Shown here: piece after piece, positions 25,297-33,964 of the stretch
Numbering within the stretch: position 1 is the first letter of the stretch
How the letters are laid out: every line of letters starts with the position of its first letter
Assembly: GCA_016794505.1 (NCBI GenBank)
Contig: JAEUJZ010000171.1
Location: 62,001-126,000, forward strand
DNA from: Myxococcales bacterium
Lineage (GTDB): Bacteria > Myxococcota_A > Polyangia > Palsa-1104 > JAEUJZ01
Length of the DNA stretch: 64,000 nt
Reading direction: 5' to 3'
The notes under the pieces: model-generated
The model's input: the letters and a program-made list of their open reading frames with translations, nothing else
Databases searched by the model: none
What the model was told of the DNA's origin: nothing
Translations under genes and position numbers: made by a program

Positions 25297-26292
25297 ATGT
25301 TCGACGATAAATCGATCCTCGTGACCGGAGGCACCGGATCCTTTGGGCGCCGGTTTATCGCCTCGGTGCTTGCGCGTCACCGTCCGAAGCGCCTGGTGGT
25401 GTTTTCGCGCGACGAGCTGAAGCAGTACGAGATGCAGCAAGAGATCCACGCGTCGTGCATGCGGTACTTCTTGGGCGATGTGCGCGATCGCGAGCGCCTG
25501 ACTCAGGCCATGCGCGGCATCGATTTTGTGGTTCATGCTGCGGCGCTCAAGCAGGTGCCGGCCGCTGAATACAACCCGACTGAGTGCATTCGCACGAACG
25601 TCAATGGCGCGGAAAACGTCATCCATGCCGCGCTGCACAATGAAGTCGCCAAGGTCGTTGCTCTGTCGACGGACAAGGCGGCAAGCCCGGTGAACCTGTA
25701 CGGCGCCACGAAGCTGCTTTCCGACAAGCTGTTCGTCGCCGCAAACAACATCACAGGCGCTCGCATTACGCGCTTTTCGGTCGTCCGATACGGAAACGTC
25801 GTTGGATCTCGCGGATCGGTCTTGCCGCTATTTCGGCGTCGCATCAGCGAAGGCGCGCTGGAGCTGCCCATCACAGATCCCCGCATGACGCGGTTTTGGA
25901 TCACGCTCGATCGGGGCGTCGACTTTGTCTGCAAGGCCTTCCAGCGCATGCACGGCGGCGAGCTGTTCGTGCCCAAAATACCGTCGGTGCGCATCGCGGA
26001 TCTGGCCGAGGCCATGGCGCCCGGCATTGCCCAGCGCATCATTGGCATCCGGGCCGGCGAGAAGCTGCACGAGCTCATGATCTCGCGCGATGACAGCCCC
26101 AACACGCTGGAGTTCAGCGATCACTACGTCATCCGCCCCGCCATCAACTTTGCTGAGCAGCGCGACTATTCCGTCAACGGCCTCGGTGAGCGCGGAAGGC
26201 CCGTGCCCTATGGCTTTGAGTACGCGTCGGACAGCAACCCGCAGTTCCTCTCGCGTGACGAGATCGTCGCGCTGAATCGTGAGGCGGCATGA
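25297..26292 (+). CDS. pseB: UDP-N-acetylglucosamine 4,6-dehydratase (inverting)
   Basis: This 331-residue SDR enzyme has the PseB hallmarks. These are VTGGTGSFGRRF at the N-terminus, a HAAALKQVPAAEYNP segment, a NLYGATKLLSDKLF active-site stretch and an RYGNVVGSRGS strand. It performs the first step of pseudaminic acid synthesis, combining 4,6-dehydration with C5 epimerisation of UDP-GlcNAc. The ATG has GGAGGG at good spacing. The stop overlaps the pseC start by 4 bases. The following genes complete most of the pathway, which supports the call strongly. Confidence 0.93.
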   Translation: MFDDKSILVTGGTGSFGRRFIASVLARHRPKRLVVFSRDELKQYEMQQEIHASCMRYFLGDVRDRERLTQAMRGIDFVVHAAALKQVPAAEYNPTECIRTNVNGAENVIHAALHNEVAKVVALSTDKAASPVNLYGATKLLSDKLFVAANNITGARITRFSVVRYGNVVGSRGSVLPLFRRRISEGALELPITDPRMTRFWITLDRGVDFVCKAFQRMHGGELFVPKIPSVRIADLAEAMAPGIAQRIIGIRAGEKLHELMISRDDSPNTLEFSDHYVIRPAINFAEQRDYSVNGLGERGRPVPYGFEYASDSNPQFLSRDEIVALNREAA

Positions 26293-27452
26293 TTCCCTAT
26301 GCTCGGCAGTCGATTGATCAGGCCGACATCGCGGCGGTCCTTGCGGTCCTGCAGTCGGACTGGCTGACGCAAGGGCCAGCCGTGCCGCGCTTCGAGGCCG
26401 CCGTCGCTGACTACTGCGGTGCGCCGTATGCAAGCGCCGTGGGCAACGGCACCATGGCCTTGCACTTGGCCTGCGTGGCCCTGGGCGTCGGGCCCGGCGA
26501 TCTGGTCTGGACCAGCCCGAATACGTTTGTGGCTTCGGCCAACTGCGCTCGGTACTGCGGCGCCGACGTCGACTTCGTCGATATCGATGCCGAGACACTG
26601 AACCTGTCGCCGACCAAGCTGGCCCATAAACTGGCTGCCGCCCGTCGAGCGGGGCGCCTGCCCAAGGTCGTCATCCCGGTTCACTTTGCCGGGCGAAGCT
26701 GCGACATGACCGCCATCCACGGCCTGAGCCGCGAGTTCGGCTTTCGCGTGATCGAAGACGCAGCCCATGCGCTGGGCGCGACGCACGCCGGGGGGCGCGT
26801 CGGAAGCTGTCGCTTGTCGGACGTGACGACGCTGAGCTTCCATCCCGTCAAGCACGTCACATCGGGCGAAGGCGGGATGCTGCTGACGCGCGACCCAGCG
26901 ATTCACGCGCAGCTTGTGCGGCTGCGCACCCATGGCATCACGCGCGACCCATCGCAGATGCAGAGCGAAAGCGAGGGGCCTTGGTATTACGAGCAGGTCG
27001 AGCTGGGCTTTAACTACCGCATGACCGATCTGCAGGCCGCCCTGGGCGAAAGCCAAATGGTCCGCCTGCCCGAGTTCTTGCAGCGACGGAAGCAGCTTGT
27101 GCAGCGCTATCGCGAGCGGCTGGCTGCACTGCCCGTGCGCTTGCCGGCCGCCGATGCCGATGCCGAGTCAGCCTGGCACCTGTTTGTCGTTCGCGTTCCT
27201 GCGACGCAGCGGGGGGCGGTCTTTGCCGCGATGCGAGCCGCGGGCATCGGTGTCAACGTCCATTACATCCCCGTGCATCTTCAGCCCGACTATCTGCGCC
27301 TGGGCTTTCGCCGTGGCCAATTTCCCGAGGCTGAGCAGTACTATCAAGAGGCCATCACGCTGCCGCTTTACGCCACGCTGAGTGATGCCGATCAGGATCG
27401 CGTCGTCGAGACCTTGGCCCAGGCGCTGCGGGAAGGGGCTCCGTGTCGCTGA
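26289..27452 (+). CDS. pseC: UDP-4-amino-4,6-dideoxy-N-acetyl-beta-L-altrosamine transaminase
   Basis: This 387-residue PLP enzyme of the DegT/DnrJ/EryC1 class contains VGNGTMALHLA near the N-terminus. The lysine motif SFHPVKHVTSGEGGM forms the internal aldimine, and GFNYRMTDLQAALG follows. PseC aminates C4 of the PseB product using glutamate. It overlaps pseB by 4 bases and pseG by 10 bases, indicating tight translational coupling. The length and motif order match the family. Confidence 0.92.
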   Translation: MIPYARQSIDQADIAAVLAVLQSDWLTQGPAVPRFEAAVADYCGAPYASAVGNGTMALHLACVALGVGPGDLVWTSPNTFVASANCARYCGADVDFVDIDAETLNLSPTKLAHKLAAARRAGRLPKVVIPVHFAGRSCDMTAIHGLSREFGFRVIEDAAHALGATHAGGRVGSCRLSDVTTLSFHPVKHVTSGEGGMLLTRDPAIHAQLVRLRTHGITRDPSQMQSESEGPWYYEQVELGFNYRMTDLQAALGESQMVRLPEFLQRRKQLVQRYRERLAALPVRLPAADADAESAWHLFVVRVPATQRGAVFAAMRAAGIGVNVHYIPVHLQPDYLRLGFRRGQFPEAEQYYQEAITLPLYATLSDADQDRVVETLAQALREGAPCR

Positions 27453-28546
27453 GCGTTGCGTTTCGCGCCGATGCCTCGACCCAGATCGGGACGGGCCATG
27501 TCATGCGCTGCCTGACCTTGGCCGATGCCCTCAAAGCGCGCGGAGCACAGACCGTCTTCATCAGTCGCGATCTGGCGGGACATGTACACGACTTGGTCGT
27601 GGCGCGCGGGCACTCGGCAGTCCTGCTGCCCGAGCCGACGAGCGACGCAAGGCCGCCGAGTCCGCCGCCGCCCCACGCCGCGTGGCTCGCGGTTTCGCTT
27701 GCGCAAGATCTCGACGAGACCGCACAGGCATTGGGCAATGCGCAGCCCGATTGGATCGTCGTCGATCACTATGCGCTCGACGCCACCTGGCAGCGCCGAC
27801 TGCGCGCTGGGCTGCCGCGCGCCACGCGGTTTCTTGTGATCGACGATCTGGCCGATCGACCGCACGACTGCGAGATCCTGCTGGATACCAGTCAGCCCGA
27901 CGGAGACGAGCGCTATCGACCGCTGGTTCCACCCGCCTGCCGGCTGCTGCTGGGACCGCACTTTGCGCTGCTGCGTCCGCAGTTCAGGGTGGCCCGTTCG
28001 CAGGTGCAGCCACGCAGCGGAGCCATCGGCCGCATCCTGGTTTTTTACGGCGGCAGCGAGCCCGGCAACCTGACCGCGCAGACGCTGCACGCGATCGCAC
28101 AGGTTGCGCCGCAGGTTGCTGTCGACGTGGTGCTCGGGCGAAACACCTCGGCTGCACAGCGTGACCAGATTGAGCAGGCTCGTTCGCGGCTCGATCACGC
28201 GACCGTTCATGTCGATGTCGCGGATATGGCCGCGTTGTGTGCCCGCGCCGATCTCGCATTCGGTGCGGCCGGCGTCACCACGTGGGAGAGAGCCTGCCTA
28301 GGCCTGCCAACCTTGGCTATCACCGTCGCTGAGAACCAGCGCGGTGTGGCTGCATCGGCGGCCCGGCGCGGCATCCTTTCCTGCCTGGGCGATGCCCAAG
28401 ACATGACCGTCGAGACGATCGCCCAGGCGCTTCGCGAGGCCTGGCACAACCCCGAGATGCTGGCCGAGCAGTCGCGACGCGCCCACGCGTGGGTCGATGG
28501 CAGCGGCGTCGACCGCGTCTGCGCAGCCATGGTGCAATCCAGATGA
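27443..28546 (+). CDS. pseG: UDP-2,4-diacetamido-2,4,6-trideoxy-beta-L-altropyranose hydrolase
   Basis: This GTG-started 367-residue protein opens with VAFRADASTQIGTGHVMRC, the typical PseG start carrying the G-x-G-H loop. It has the GT-B-like domain pair (ILVFYGGSEPGN, then FGAAGVTTWERACLGLP). PseG removes UDP from the diacetylated sugar to free it for condensation by PseI. The gene overlaps both neighbours. A low-conservation Pro-rich stretch (about residues 70-80) is an insert relative to short homologues. Confidence 0.9.
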   Translation: MSLSVAFRADASTQIGTGHVMRCLTLADALKARGAQTVFISRDLAGHVHDLVVARGHSAVLLPEPTSDARPPSPPPPHAAWLAVSLAQDLDETAQALGNAQPDWIVVDHYALDATWQRRLRAGLPRATRFLVIDDLADRPHDCEILLDTSQPDGDERYRPLVPPACRLLLGPHFALLRPQFRVARSQVQPRSGAIGRILVFYGGSEPGNLTAQTLHAIAQVAPQVAVDVVLGRNTSAAQRDQIEQARSRLDHATVHVDVADMAALCARADLAFGAAGVTTWERACLGLPTLAITVAENQRGVAASAARRGILSCLGDAQDMTVETIAQALREAWHNPEMLAEQSRRAHAWVDGSGVDRVCAAMVQSR

Positions 28547-29601
28547 CCCCCCAACGCGAGCTTCGCATCGGACACCGTGCCATCGGCCCTGGCCACGCGC
28601 CTCTGGTCGTGGCCGAGATGTCAGGCAATCACAACCAGTCGCTTTCGCGGGCGCTTTCGATCGTCGAAGCGGCCGCTCGCGCAGGTGCGCACGCGCTCAA
28701 GCTTCAGACCTATACCGCGGACACCATGACCCTCGACAGCGAGCAGGGGGACTTCTTCATCCGCGATCCTGGATCTCTATGGCGCGGCAAGTCGCTGCAC
28801 GCGCTGTATCAGGAAGCACACACACCCTGGGACTGGCACGAGGCGCTGTTCCGTCGCGGGCGCGAGCTAGGCATGCTCGTCTTCAGCACGCCCTTCGACG
28901 AGACCGCCGTCGACTTCCTAGAGAGTCTCGATGCCCCGGCATACAAGATCGCCTCGTTCGAGAACACCGATCTGCCGCTGATTCGTCGCGTCGCTGCGAC
29001 CGGAAAGCCGATGATCGTGTCGACGGGCATGGCGACCTTGGCCGAGATTGCCGAGCTTGTCAGCACGGCCCGCGCCGCTGGCTGCCGCGATCTGATCTTG
29101 CTCAAATGCACCAGCACCTATCCTGCGTCGCCGGCAAGCTGCAACCTGCGGACGCTGCCCCATCTGCGCGAGGCCTTCGGCTGCGAAGTCGGCCTGTCCG
29201 ATCACACCATGGGAACAGGCGTCTCGGTTGCTGCCGTGGCACTCGGGGCGACGCTCATCGAAAAGCACTTCACCCTGCGTCGATCGGACGGCGGCGTCGA
29301 CTCTACGTTTTCGCTTGAGCCCGAAGAGCTCGCCCAGCTTGTGAGCGAGACCGAGCAAGCCTGGCAGGCCCTGGGTGAGGTGCGCTATGGCCCGACGGCA
29401 CCGGAAGAGAAGTCGCTCGTGTTCCGCCGTTCGATCTATGCCGTCGCCGACATCGCGGCCGGCGAGCCCTTGACGCCGAGCAACGTGCGCTGCATTCGCC
29501 CCGGTGCCGGCCTGCCGCCCAAGTTCTATCCCCTGATCCTGGGCCGTCCGGCTCGCGTGGCCATCTCGCGCGGGACGCCGCTTTCGTGGGATTTGGTGTA
29601 G
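28543..29601 (+). CDS. pseI: Pseudaminic acid synthase
   Basis: The ATG at 28543 overlaps the pseG stop (ATGA), giving 352 residues. The NeuB-type TIM barrel shows VVAEMSGNHNQSLSRAL, KLQTYTADTMT, a KIASFENTD strand, ILLKCTSTYP and LSDHTMGTG. The C-terminal 60 residues form a SAF or antifreeze-like domain (RSIYAVADIAAGEPLTP). It condenses phosphoenolpyruvate with the trideoxy sugar to give pseudaminic acid. The sequence fits PseI better than sialic or legionaminic acid synthases because of the coupled pseB, pseC and pseG. Confidence 0.92.
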   Translation: MTPQRELRIGHRAIGPGHAPLVVAEMSGNHNQSLSRALSIVEAAARAGAHALKLQTYTADTMTLDSEQGDFFIRDPGSLWRGKSLHALYQEAHTPWDWHEALFRRGRELGMLVFSTPFDETAVDFLESLDAPAYKIASFENTDLPLIRRVAATGKPMIVSTGMATLAEIAELVSTARAAGCRDLILLKCTSTYPASPASCNLRTLPHLREAFGCEVGLSDHTMGTGVSVAAVALGATLIEKHFTLRRSDGGVDSTFSLEPEELAQLVSETEQAWQALGEVRYGPTAPEEKSLVFRRSIYAVADIAAGEPLTPSNVRCIRPGAGLPPKFYPLILGRPARVAISRGTPLSWDLV

Positions 29602-29652
29602 TCCCCGGCAGCGTGCCGACGGGCGGAGCGCTCATCGCATCAAGAAAGCCCT

Positions 29653-30156
29653 ATGCCCACAATTCAGCTTCAGCGCTGCGATGCAGACCCCGACAGCCTC
29701 GATAGCCGCCACATCTTTTTGTGGCGGAACGATCCGCTCACGCGCCAGATGTCGCTTTCGACAGATGAAATCCCGTGGGAACGGCATCGCGCGTGGTACG
29801 CACAGGCCGTCGTCGACCCACGAAAGATTCTTCTTCTGGGCAGCCATCCTCAGGGGCCGCTGGGCATGGTTCGCTTCGATCGCCACAGCCGCGACGAGGC
29901 CGAGGTCAGCATCAACCTGAACCCCGCGATGCGTGGGCTGGGGCTCTCGCGTCCGTTGCTGGCCGCGGCGTGTGCCTGGGGCTTCGAGCAGCAGTCGCTC
30001 TTGCGTCTTTCCGCTCGCATCAAGTCGAACAACCTGCGCTCGCTGCGCATCTTCGCCGGGGTCGGCTTCACGCTCTGCCACGAAGAGGCGGGGCTGCAGA
30101 TCGTTGCGCTCTCGCCGGATCGCTTGCACACATCGGCGTCGCCCAGCCCCGTGTAG
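29653..30156 (+). CDS. pseH: PseH-like GNAT N-acetyltransferase
   Basis: This 167-residue GNAT protein has a LWRNDPLTRQMS start, typical of sugar N-acetyltransferases. The acetyl-CoA loop region is NPAMRGLGLSRPLL, followed by NNLRSLRIFAGVGF. PseH acetylates the C4 amino group between the PseC and PseG steps. The position 51 bases after pseI supports the call, although the gene is not overlapped like the others. CMP-activation (pseF) does not follow. The next sequence is the remnant of a disrupted FG-GAP gene. Confidence 0.8.
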   Translation: MPTIQLQRCDADPDSLDSRHIFLWRNDPLTRQMSLSTDEIPWERHRAWYAQAVVDPRKILLLGSHPQGPLGMVRFDRHSRDEAEVSINLNPAMRGLGLSRPLLAAACAWGFEQQSLLRLSARIKSNNLRSLRIFAGVGFTLCHEEAGLQIVALSPDRLHTSASPSPV

Positions 30157-30214
30157 GCCCAGCAGCCCGCGCCTGCCCAAGCGGACCACTGCCAATCCGC
30201 CGACCATCCGGCCG

Positions 30215-30310
30215 CTAGAACCGTGGCGAATTCACATACACCTGCATCGCCTGCAGCCCCCCAAACGCAACCGCCAAATCCACCAACCCGTCGCCATTCA
30301 CGTCCGCGTC
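30215..30310 (-). pseudogene. 3' remnant of the FG-GAP lipoprotein gene split by the mobile element
   Basis: On the minus strand, from the junction at 30310 to a TAG at 30215-30217, the frame reads D-A-DVNGDGLVDLAVAF and ends in YVNSPRF. This is a calcium-binding FG-GAP repeat end with no start of its own. Its first codon, GAC, matches in frame the last intact codon of the 5' part at 40233-40235. Joining them gives a 559-residue lipoprotein with a complete final repeat. The frame also stays open a little way into the element (to about 30346), which is probably fortuitous or an echo of the target (see the findings). Confidence 0.85.
30306..30310. other. Left recombination junction (core GCGTC)
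   Basis: The 5-base core is shared with 40231-40235. Host FG-GAP sequence lies to the left and element sequence to the right. In the reconstructed circular junction, GGTC on one side and GACC on the other sit at equal distance from the central GT, an imperfect inverted repeat as expected for a serine-integrase attP. The exact crossover base is inferred. Confidence 0.6.
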
Positions 30311-30346
30311 AAGGACCTTCTTCACGGCCGTCGGTGATGGCCTTAA

Positions 30347-30876
30347 CTAAGAGTAGAGTGTAGTCGCTAGCCAGCGCGAAGTTCATGTGAGACTGAGCAC
30401 GAATCTGGCGGCATCGTGGGATGCTATTCCGTCTCTGAGGATGACAGAGAGGACACGTACACTTCGGTCGTCGGCGCACGCTCACTTCGTGGACGGACAC
30501 ATCTGAGACAGACGGATGTCCTTCTGGAGCGCTGCTTGTGAACTACAAAATTTCGAGGGACACCCGGTGAGTTGGATCGGTACGGTTCGCTCCCGTAGGA
30601 CGGTGTAGATGGTGTTCAGGTACGATGCTGTGCGAGCGTGGGGGTGGTCTGCGCGTTTCTTAGATCGTGGCGACGCGCAGAGGATAGATGGGCAAATCTA
30701 TCTTCATTAGCGCAGCTCGGAGAACCATGGTCAAACCGTTCGGGGCCGCCTGTCGAACTCAGAGGAACGCATAGAGGAACCTTGACGCACGTTCGAGCAC
30801 CTGCAGCCTCCGGGCGTTGACCAACTCCTTGGCCGAGATCAACAATTGATTCACCTATGCCTGAGACGAGATAAGC
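30347..30876. other. Gene-free left end of the element
   Basis: No convincing coding frame is present in these 530 bases: short frames lack ribosome sites and recognisable domains. It contains one perfect short hairpin (30683-30702) and several stops in all frames. It may hold the 3' untranslated region of the kinase-DsbA gene and recombination-related sequence, or a decayed gene. Confidence 0.5.
30683..30702. repeat. Perfect 7-bp inverted repeat
   Basis: GATAGAT and ATCTATC flank a 6-base loop, about 175 bases downstream of the kinase-DsbA stop codon (minus strand). It could help end that transcript, but no T-run follows in either direction. Confidence 0.4.
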
Positions 30877-33600
30877 TTATTTGGCCATCTCCATCTCAAC
30901 GTACGTCGAGAGGGACTCAAGGTTTAGCGAACCCACAACCTTGCGGCAGTTGATGAATAGCGTCGGGATTCCGGCCCGGTCCACTGACTCTCCAAACGCC
31001 GTGCGGCTGCTTTGCCCTAATCTGACCTTGGGGGCCGGGGCTGTGGGTTCTTTTTCTAGATCCAGGCTTGCGCCGATCGCGATTTCGTCACGCACGCGCG
31101 ATAGCCCCGTTTCCTGGTCCTTCTCGAAACGGTGCCGGTCGAGCTTTAACTTCTCAGCGAGCATGAGCAGATCGGCAGGCTGCAGCTCATTCCTGTGCTT
31201 GAACAGGTGGTCGTGGTACTCCCAGAACTTGCCCTGCTTACCCGCAGCCAGAGCAGCTGCGGCGGCGTTGACGGCGTCGGTCTGTGATGGATGCGGGTAG
31301 TTCATGAACACCCACTTCACGTTCTTGTACTTGGCGAGGAGCTGCATCAGAACCCGCGCGACGATGGCGCACTGAGCACAACGGAAGTCGGCGAATTCGA
31401 CGAGTGTGACAGGCGCCAGCGGATCGCCGCGGAAATGCGCCCCACGAGTGTTGATCTGGTAGCACTTCGGGTCGATGAAACGACGGTTGAATTCTTCCTC
31501 GACCTCTCCCTCTAGGAACCCATCGCTAAATTTTTTGGCCATCCAGGCCGCACCGATTTGTGTCCGTTTGCAGCTCGGATCGGTTCGTAACGACGTCAAC
31601 AGCGAGTGGAATTTGCCGCACAATGACGGGAACTTCTCGAGCAACCGCTTGAGCTCAGCGCGTTCTGATGGAGTTAGGGAAGCCACGCCTGCTACAGGGA
31701 TGTCGCTGGCCGCAGCAACCGATACTGGCTCCTCAACAGGCGCTGATGGCTTGATGGAAGCAGTTGAAGCTGCTGTTGGAGTCCTCTTTTTCTGCTTTCC
31801 CAGATCCGGCGTTGTGACCGTCGCAGTCGGAATCCTCACTATTCCAGGGGGCTGTGATGAAGTCGGCACCGCCACCTGCGTCGGTTTTGCCACTTCTGCG
31901 ACCATACCCAGATCCGCCCTGCCGGGGGCGATGGACTGAGCAACGGATAGATCCGAGGGGTGTGGTACGGAGACGGGAGCCGGTGCCACAACCTGAGCCT
32001 TCGGTGGCCCAAGGTCAAAAGCGCCATGCACTGCCTCGGGCTGTTCAAGGAGCCGCCCTAGTCCCAATGCGCCAAGCACCGCCGAGACTATGATTGCTGC
32101 CCAGCGCCAGTTCCACCGTCTACTCGATGAGGAACCTTGCTCCAGCCCGGCCGACGGCACTGGCTTCGGCATCTCAGGGGCGGCTGGCGGCGCTTCGCTC
32201 GGGACCGCAATGGGTAGCGATGGCAGGGCCGGGGGCACGATCGGCAGGGCAGGCAATTCCGCCATGGCCGCAGGCGATTGAGGGCGCGGCGTACGTATGG
32301 ACGACGGGGCTACCGTGGCAACCTCGACCACCTCCGCTACTGCGATCCCCTCAGCCCGTCGCTCCCACGCTGCCAACAGATCCGTACAGAACGCTGCCAC
32401 CTTTGGGTAGCGAGCGTCCGCTTTCCACTCCAACGCCTTGCGCAGCACCGCCTTCAGCGGCTCGCCGTAACGCAACCGGCTGATTTCTTCGGTCAACAGC
32501 AGCGCTCGCTCTACCACTGGAATCTCGTGGCCCGTCAGCGCGTACAGGGTTGTCATCCCCAGCGCGTACACATCCGCTCTGGGGTCAAAGCCATCTGATC
32601 CCTCTGCGAGGTTGCGACCAAGTTGCTCCGGCGGCGCGTATGCTAGTGTTCCATGCACCCCACGGCCAGCCATCGTCGAGCTATCTCGGGGCAGCACCAG
32701 ATCGAAGTCGCACAACTTGGCATTGCCCATCCGATCGAGGAGGATATTGGCGGGCGTCACGTCACGATGCACCCGGCCCCGGTCGTGGGCATGCTGAAGG
32801 GCACCGCCGACCTGCAGGATCACCGCGATGCACTGCGCCTCGCTCAATCTCTTCTCGTGGACACCCTGCCGCAGATCGCCGCCGGGCAAATATTCCATTA
32901 CGAAGAAGTGCAGCTCGTCGTCCTCGTGCGGCCCGTCCAGTACACGCACGATGTGCGGGTGCTCAAGCTCGCGCATCATCCGGGCGCCGCGCTCGAACCG
33001 GCGCAGCATCGCTTCGTTGTCGTGGTGGTGGCCAAGCAGCGTCTTGATGGCCACCACTTCCAGCTCGGTGCCAGCCGACGTCGGGTCGCAGTCCCGCGCT
33101 TGCCACACGGTTGCGAAGCCCCCCTCCCCCAGTTTTTCTAGCAGTCGGTAGCGGTTCAGAAGCAACGCCTGCTCACCCACCTGCCGCCCTATGCGTAGCT
33201 TGCGCCGCAGTTCCATCATGCGCACTTCGATCTTGTCAGTGGGCACGCCTAATTCACGACACTTGTCGAGCATTTCCTGAAGCTGCGTTAGCTCGCGGTG
33301 CAGCACCTCACGCTGCCGTGCCGCTGCCGACTGCTTCGCGTCATCCAGCAGCAGATCGGGGTGCGAGCGCAGCCCTTCTTCGTAGTGCCGGCACAGCACC
33401 GCCCACAGTTCGTCGGGCGTGACCATCTCGAACAGCAGGTTCACACGCGCGATGCGATCCGGCCCGACCGCCATGCGCTGCTTCACCCACGGAAAGCAGT
33501 CGATCACGAAGGCGTCAAAGTCCGCATCCAGCGCAAATAGCTTCCCTAACAGCTTGCGCAGCGTCGGGCGGCTAGGAGGAGAAGGGGGCAACGCGACCAT
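30877..33600 (-). CDS. Effector-associated-domain / Ser-Thr kinase / TM / DsbA-like fusion protein
   Basis: The 907-residue protein (ATG at 33600; a TTG at 33609 is possible) has four parts. Residues 12-85 are a helical domain with FDAFVIDCFPWVKQRM, resembling the effector-associated domains of bacterial conflict proteins. Residues about 150-410 are an Hanks-type kinase, with the glycine loop GEGGFATV, K186 in VAIK, HRD at 278-280 and APPE, but with DFD in place of DFG. After a Pro-rich linker there is one membrane segment (about 500-517). The C-terminal 200 residues are a DsbA/thioredoxin_4 domain with CAQC (741 and 744) and a GIPTLF cis-Pro loop. The kinase should be cytosolic and the redox domain periplasmic. 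It may sense or pass on envelope redox state. Function inferred; the domain calls are firm except the first. Confidence 0.85.
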   Translation of the reverse strand: MVALPPSPPSRPTLRKLLGKLFALDADFDAFVIDCFPWVKQRMAVGPDRIARVNLLFEMVTPDELWAVLCRHYEEGLRSHPDLLLDDAKQSAAARQREVLHRELTQLQEMLDKCRELGVPTDKIEVRMMELRRKLRIGRQVGEQALLLNRYRLLEKLGEGGFATVWQARDCDPTSAGTELEVVAIKTLLGHHHDNEAMLRRFERGARMMRELEHPHIVRVLDGPHEDDELHFFVMEYLPGGDLRQGVHEKRLSEAQCIAVILQVGGALQHAHDRGRVHRDVTPANILLDRMGNAKLCDFDLVLPRDSSTMAGRGVHGTLAYAPPEQLGRNLAEGSDGFDPRADVYALGMTTLYALTGHEIPVVERALLLTEEISRLRYGEPLKAVLRKALEWKADARYPKVAAFCTDLLAAWERRAEGIAVAEVVEVATVAPSSIRTPRPQSPAAMAELPALPIVPPALPSLPIAVPSEAPPAAPEMPKPVPSAGLEQGSSSSRRWNWRWAAIIVSAVLGALGLGRLLEQPEAVHGAFDLGPPKAQVVAPAPVSVPHPSDLSVAQSIAPGRADLGMVAEVAKPTQVAVPTSSQPPGIVRIPTATVTTPDLGKQKKRTPTAASTASIKPSAPVEEPVSVAAASDIPVAGVASLTPSERAELKRLLEKFPSLCGKFHSLLTSLRTDPSCKRTQIGAAWMAKKFSDGFLEGEVEEEFNRRFIDPKCYQINTRGAHFRGDPLAPVTLVEFADFRCAQCAIVARVLMQLLAKYKNVKWVFMNYPHPSQTDAVNAAAAALAAGKQGKFWEYHDHLFKHRNELQPADLLMLAEKLKLDRHRFEKDQETGLSRVRDEIAIGASLDLEKEPTAPAPKVRLGQSSRTAFGESVDRAGIPTLFINCRKVVGSLNLESLSTYVEMEMAK

Positions 33601-33964
33601 GACGGCCAAGCAACCTCATGATCCTAATATCGCTCACAGCTCAATGAAGGCAATACTGCTCCCCTGAGCGGTCGTAGGTTAACGACCTTTTTTGCTCGAT
33701 TCGACGAAGTTCATACTTCAGCGGTCAGGTGCAGTCAACGGATCGGCATTCCGACCTCCTCATGTACTTCTCTGCCGGTGAGTCCTCTCGGAGAAGGGGT
33801 TGAGGCTTGGGCCAATACGCGCTGGGGTAGTGCGGGGGCTCCTCGGTCGCTGAAATATCGCGACTCACGACGTGCGGCAGGGCCGAGGAAGGACGAGCAG
33901 GCTCGGACGGGGACTGCATGCTCGTCTGCTGCTCGCTGATTAGTGTGGCTACGGCGGCCCTCGG
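33601..33964. other. Intergenic region between two minus-strand element genes
   Basis: The 364-base spacer should contain the promoter of the kinase-DsbA gene and the end of the zinc-finger coiled-coil gene. A 64-codon minus-strand frame at 33725-33919 has no ribosome site or recognisable content. A plus-strand intrinsic terminator lies at 33670-33693. Confidence 0.45.
33670..33693 (+). terminator. Intrinsic terminator without an evident plus-strand gene
   Basis: GGTCGT and ACGACC form a 6-bp stem with a 6-base loop, followed immediately by six T's on the plus strand. No plus-strand gene lies upstream within the element. It may block antisense transcription across the kinase gene, end a small RNA, or be an operator-like inverted repeat in that gene's promoter region. 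Confidence 0.5.

Noticed and set aside
30309..30500. Minus-strand frame crossing the left junction as a new fused gene
   Set aside because: It is in a different frame from the FG-GAP remnant, has no domain and spans the recombination boundary.
33725..33919. 64-codon minus-strand frame in the element
   Set aside because: No ribosome site, no domain, and composition like the surrounding spacer.
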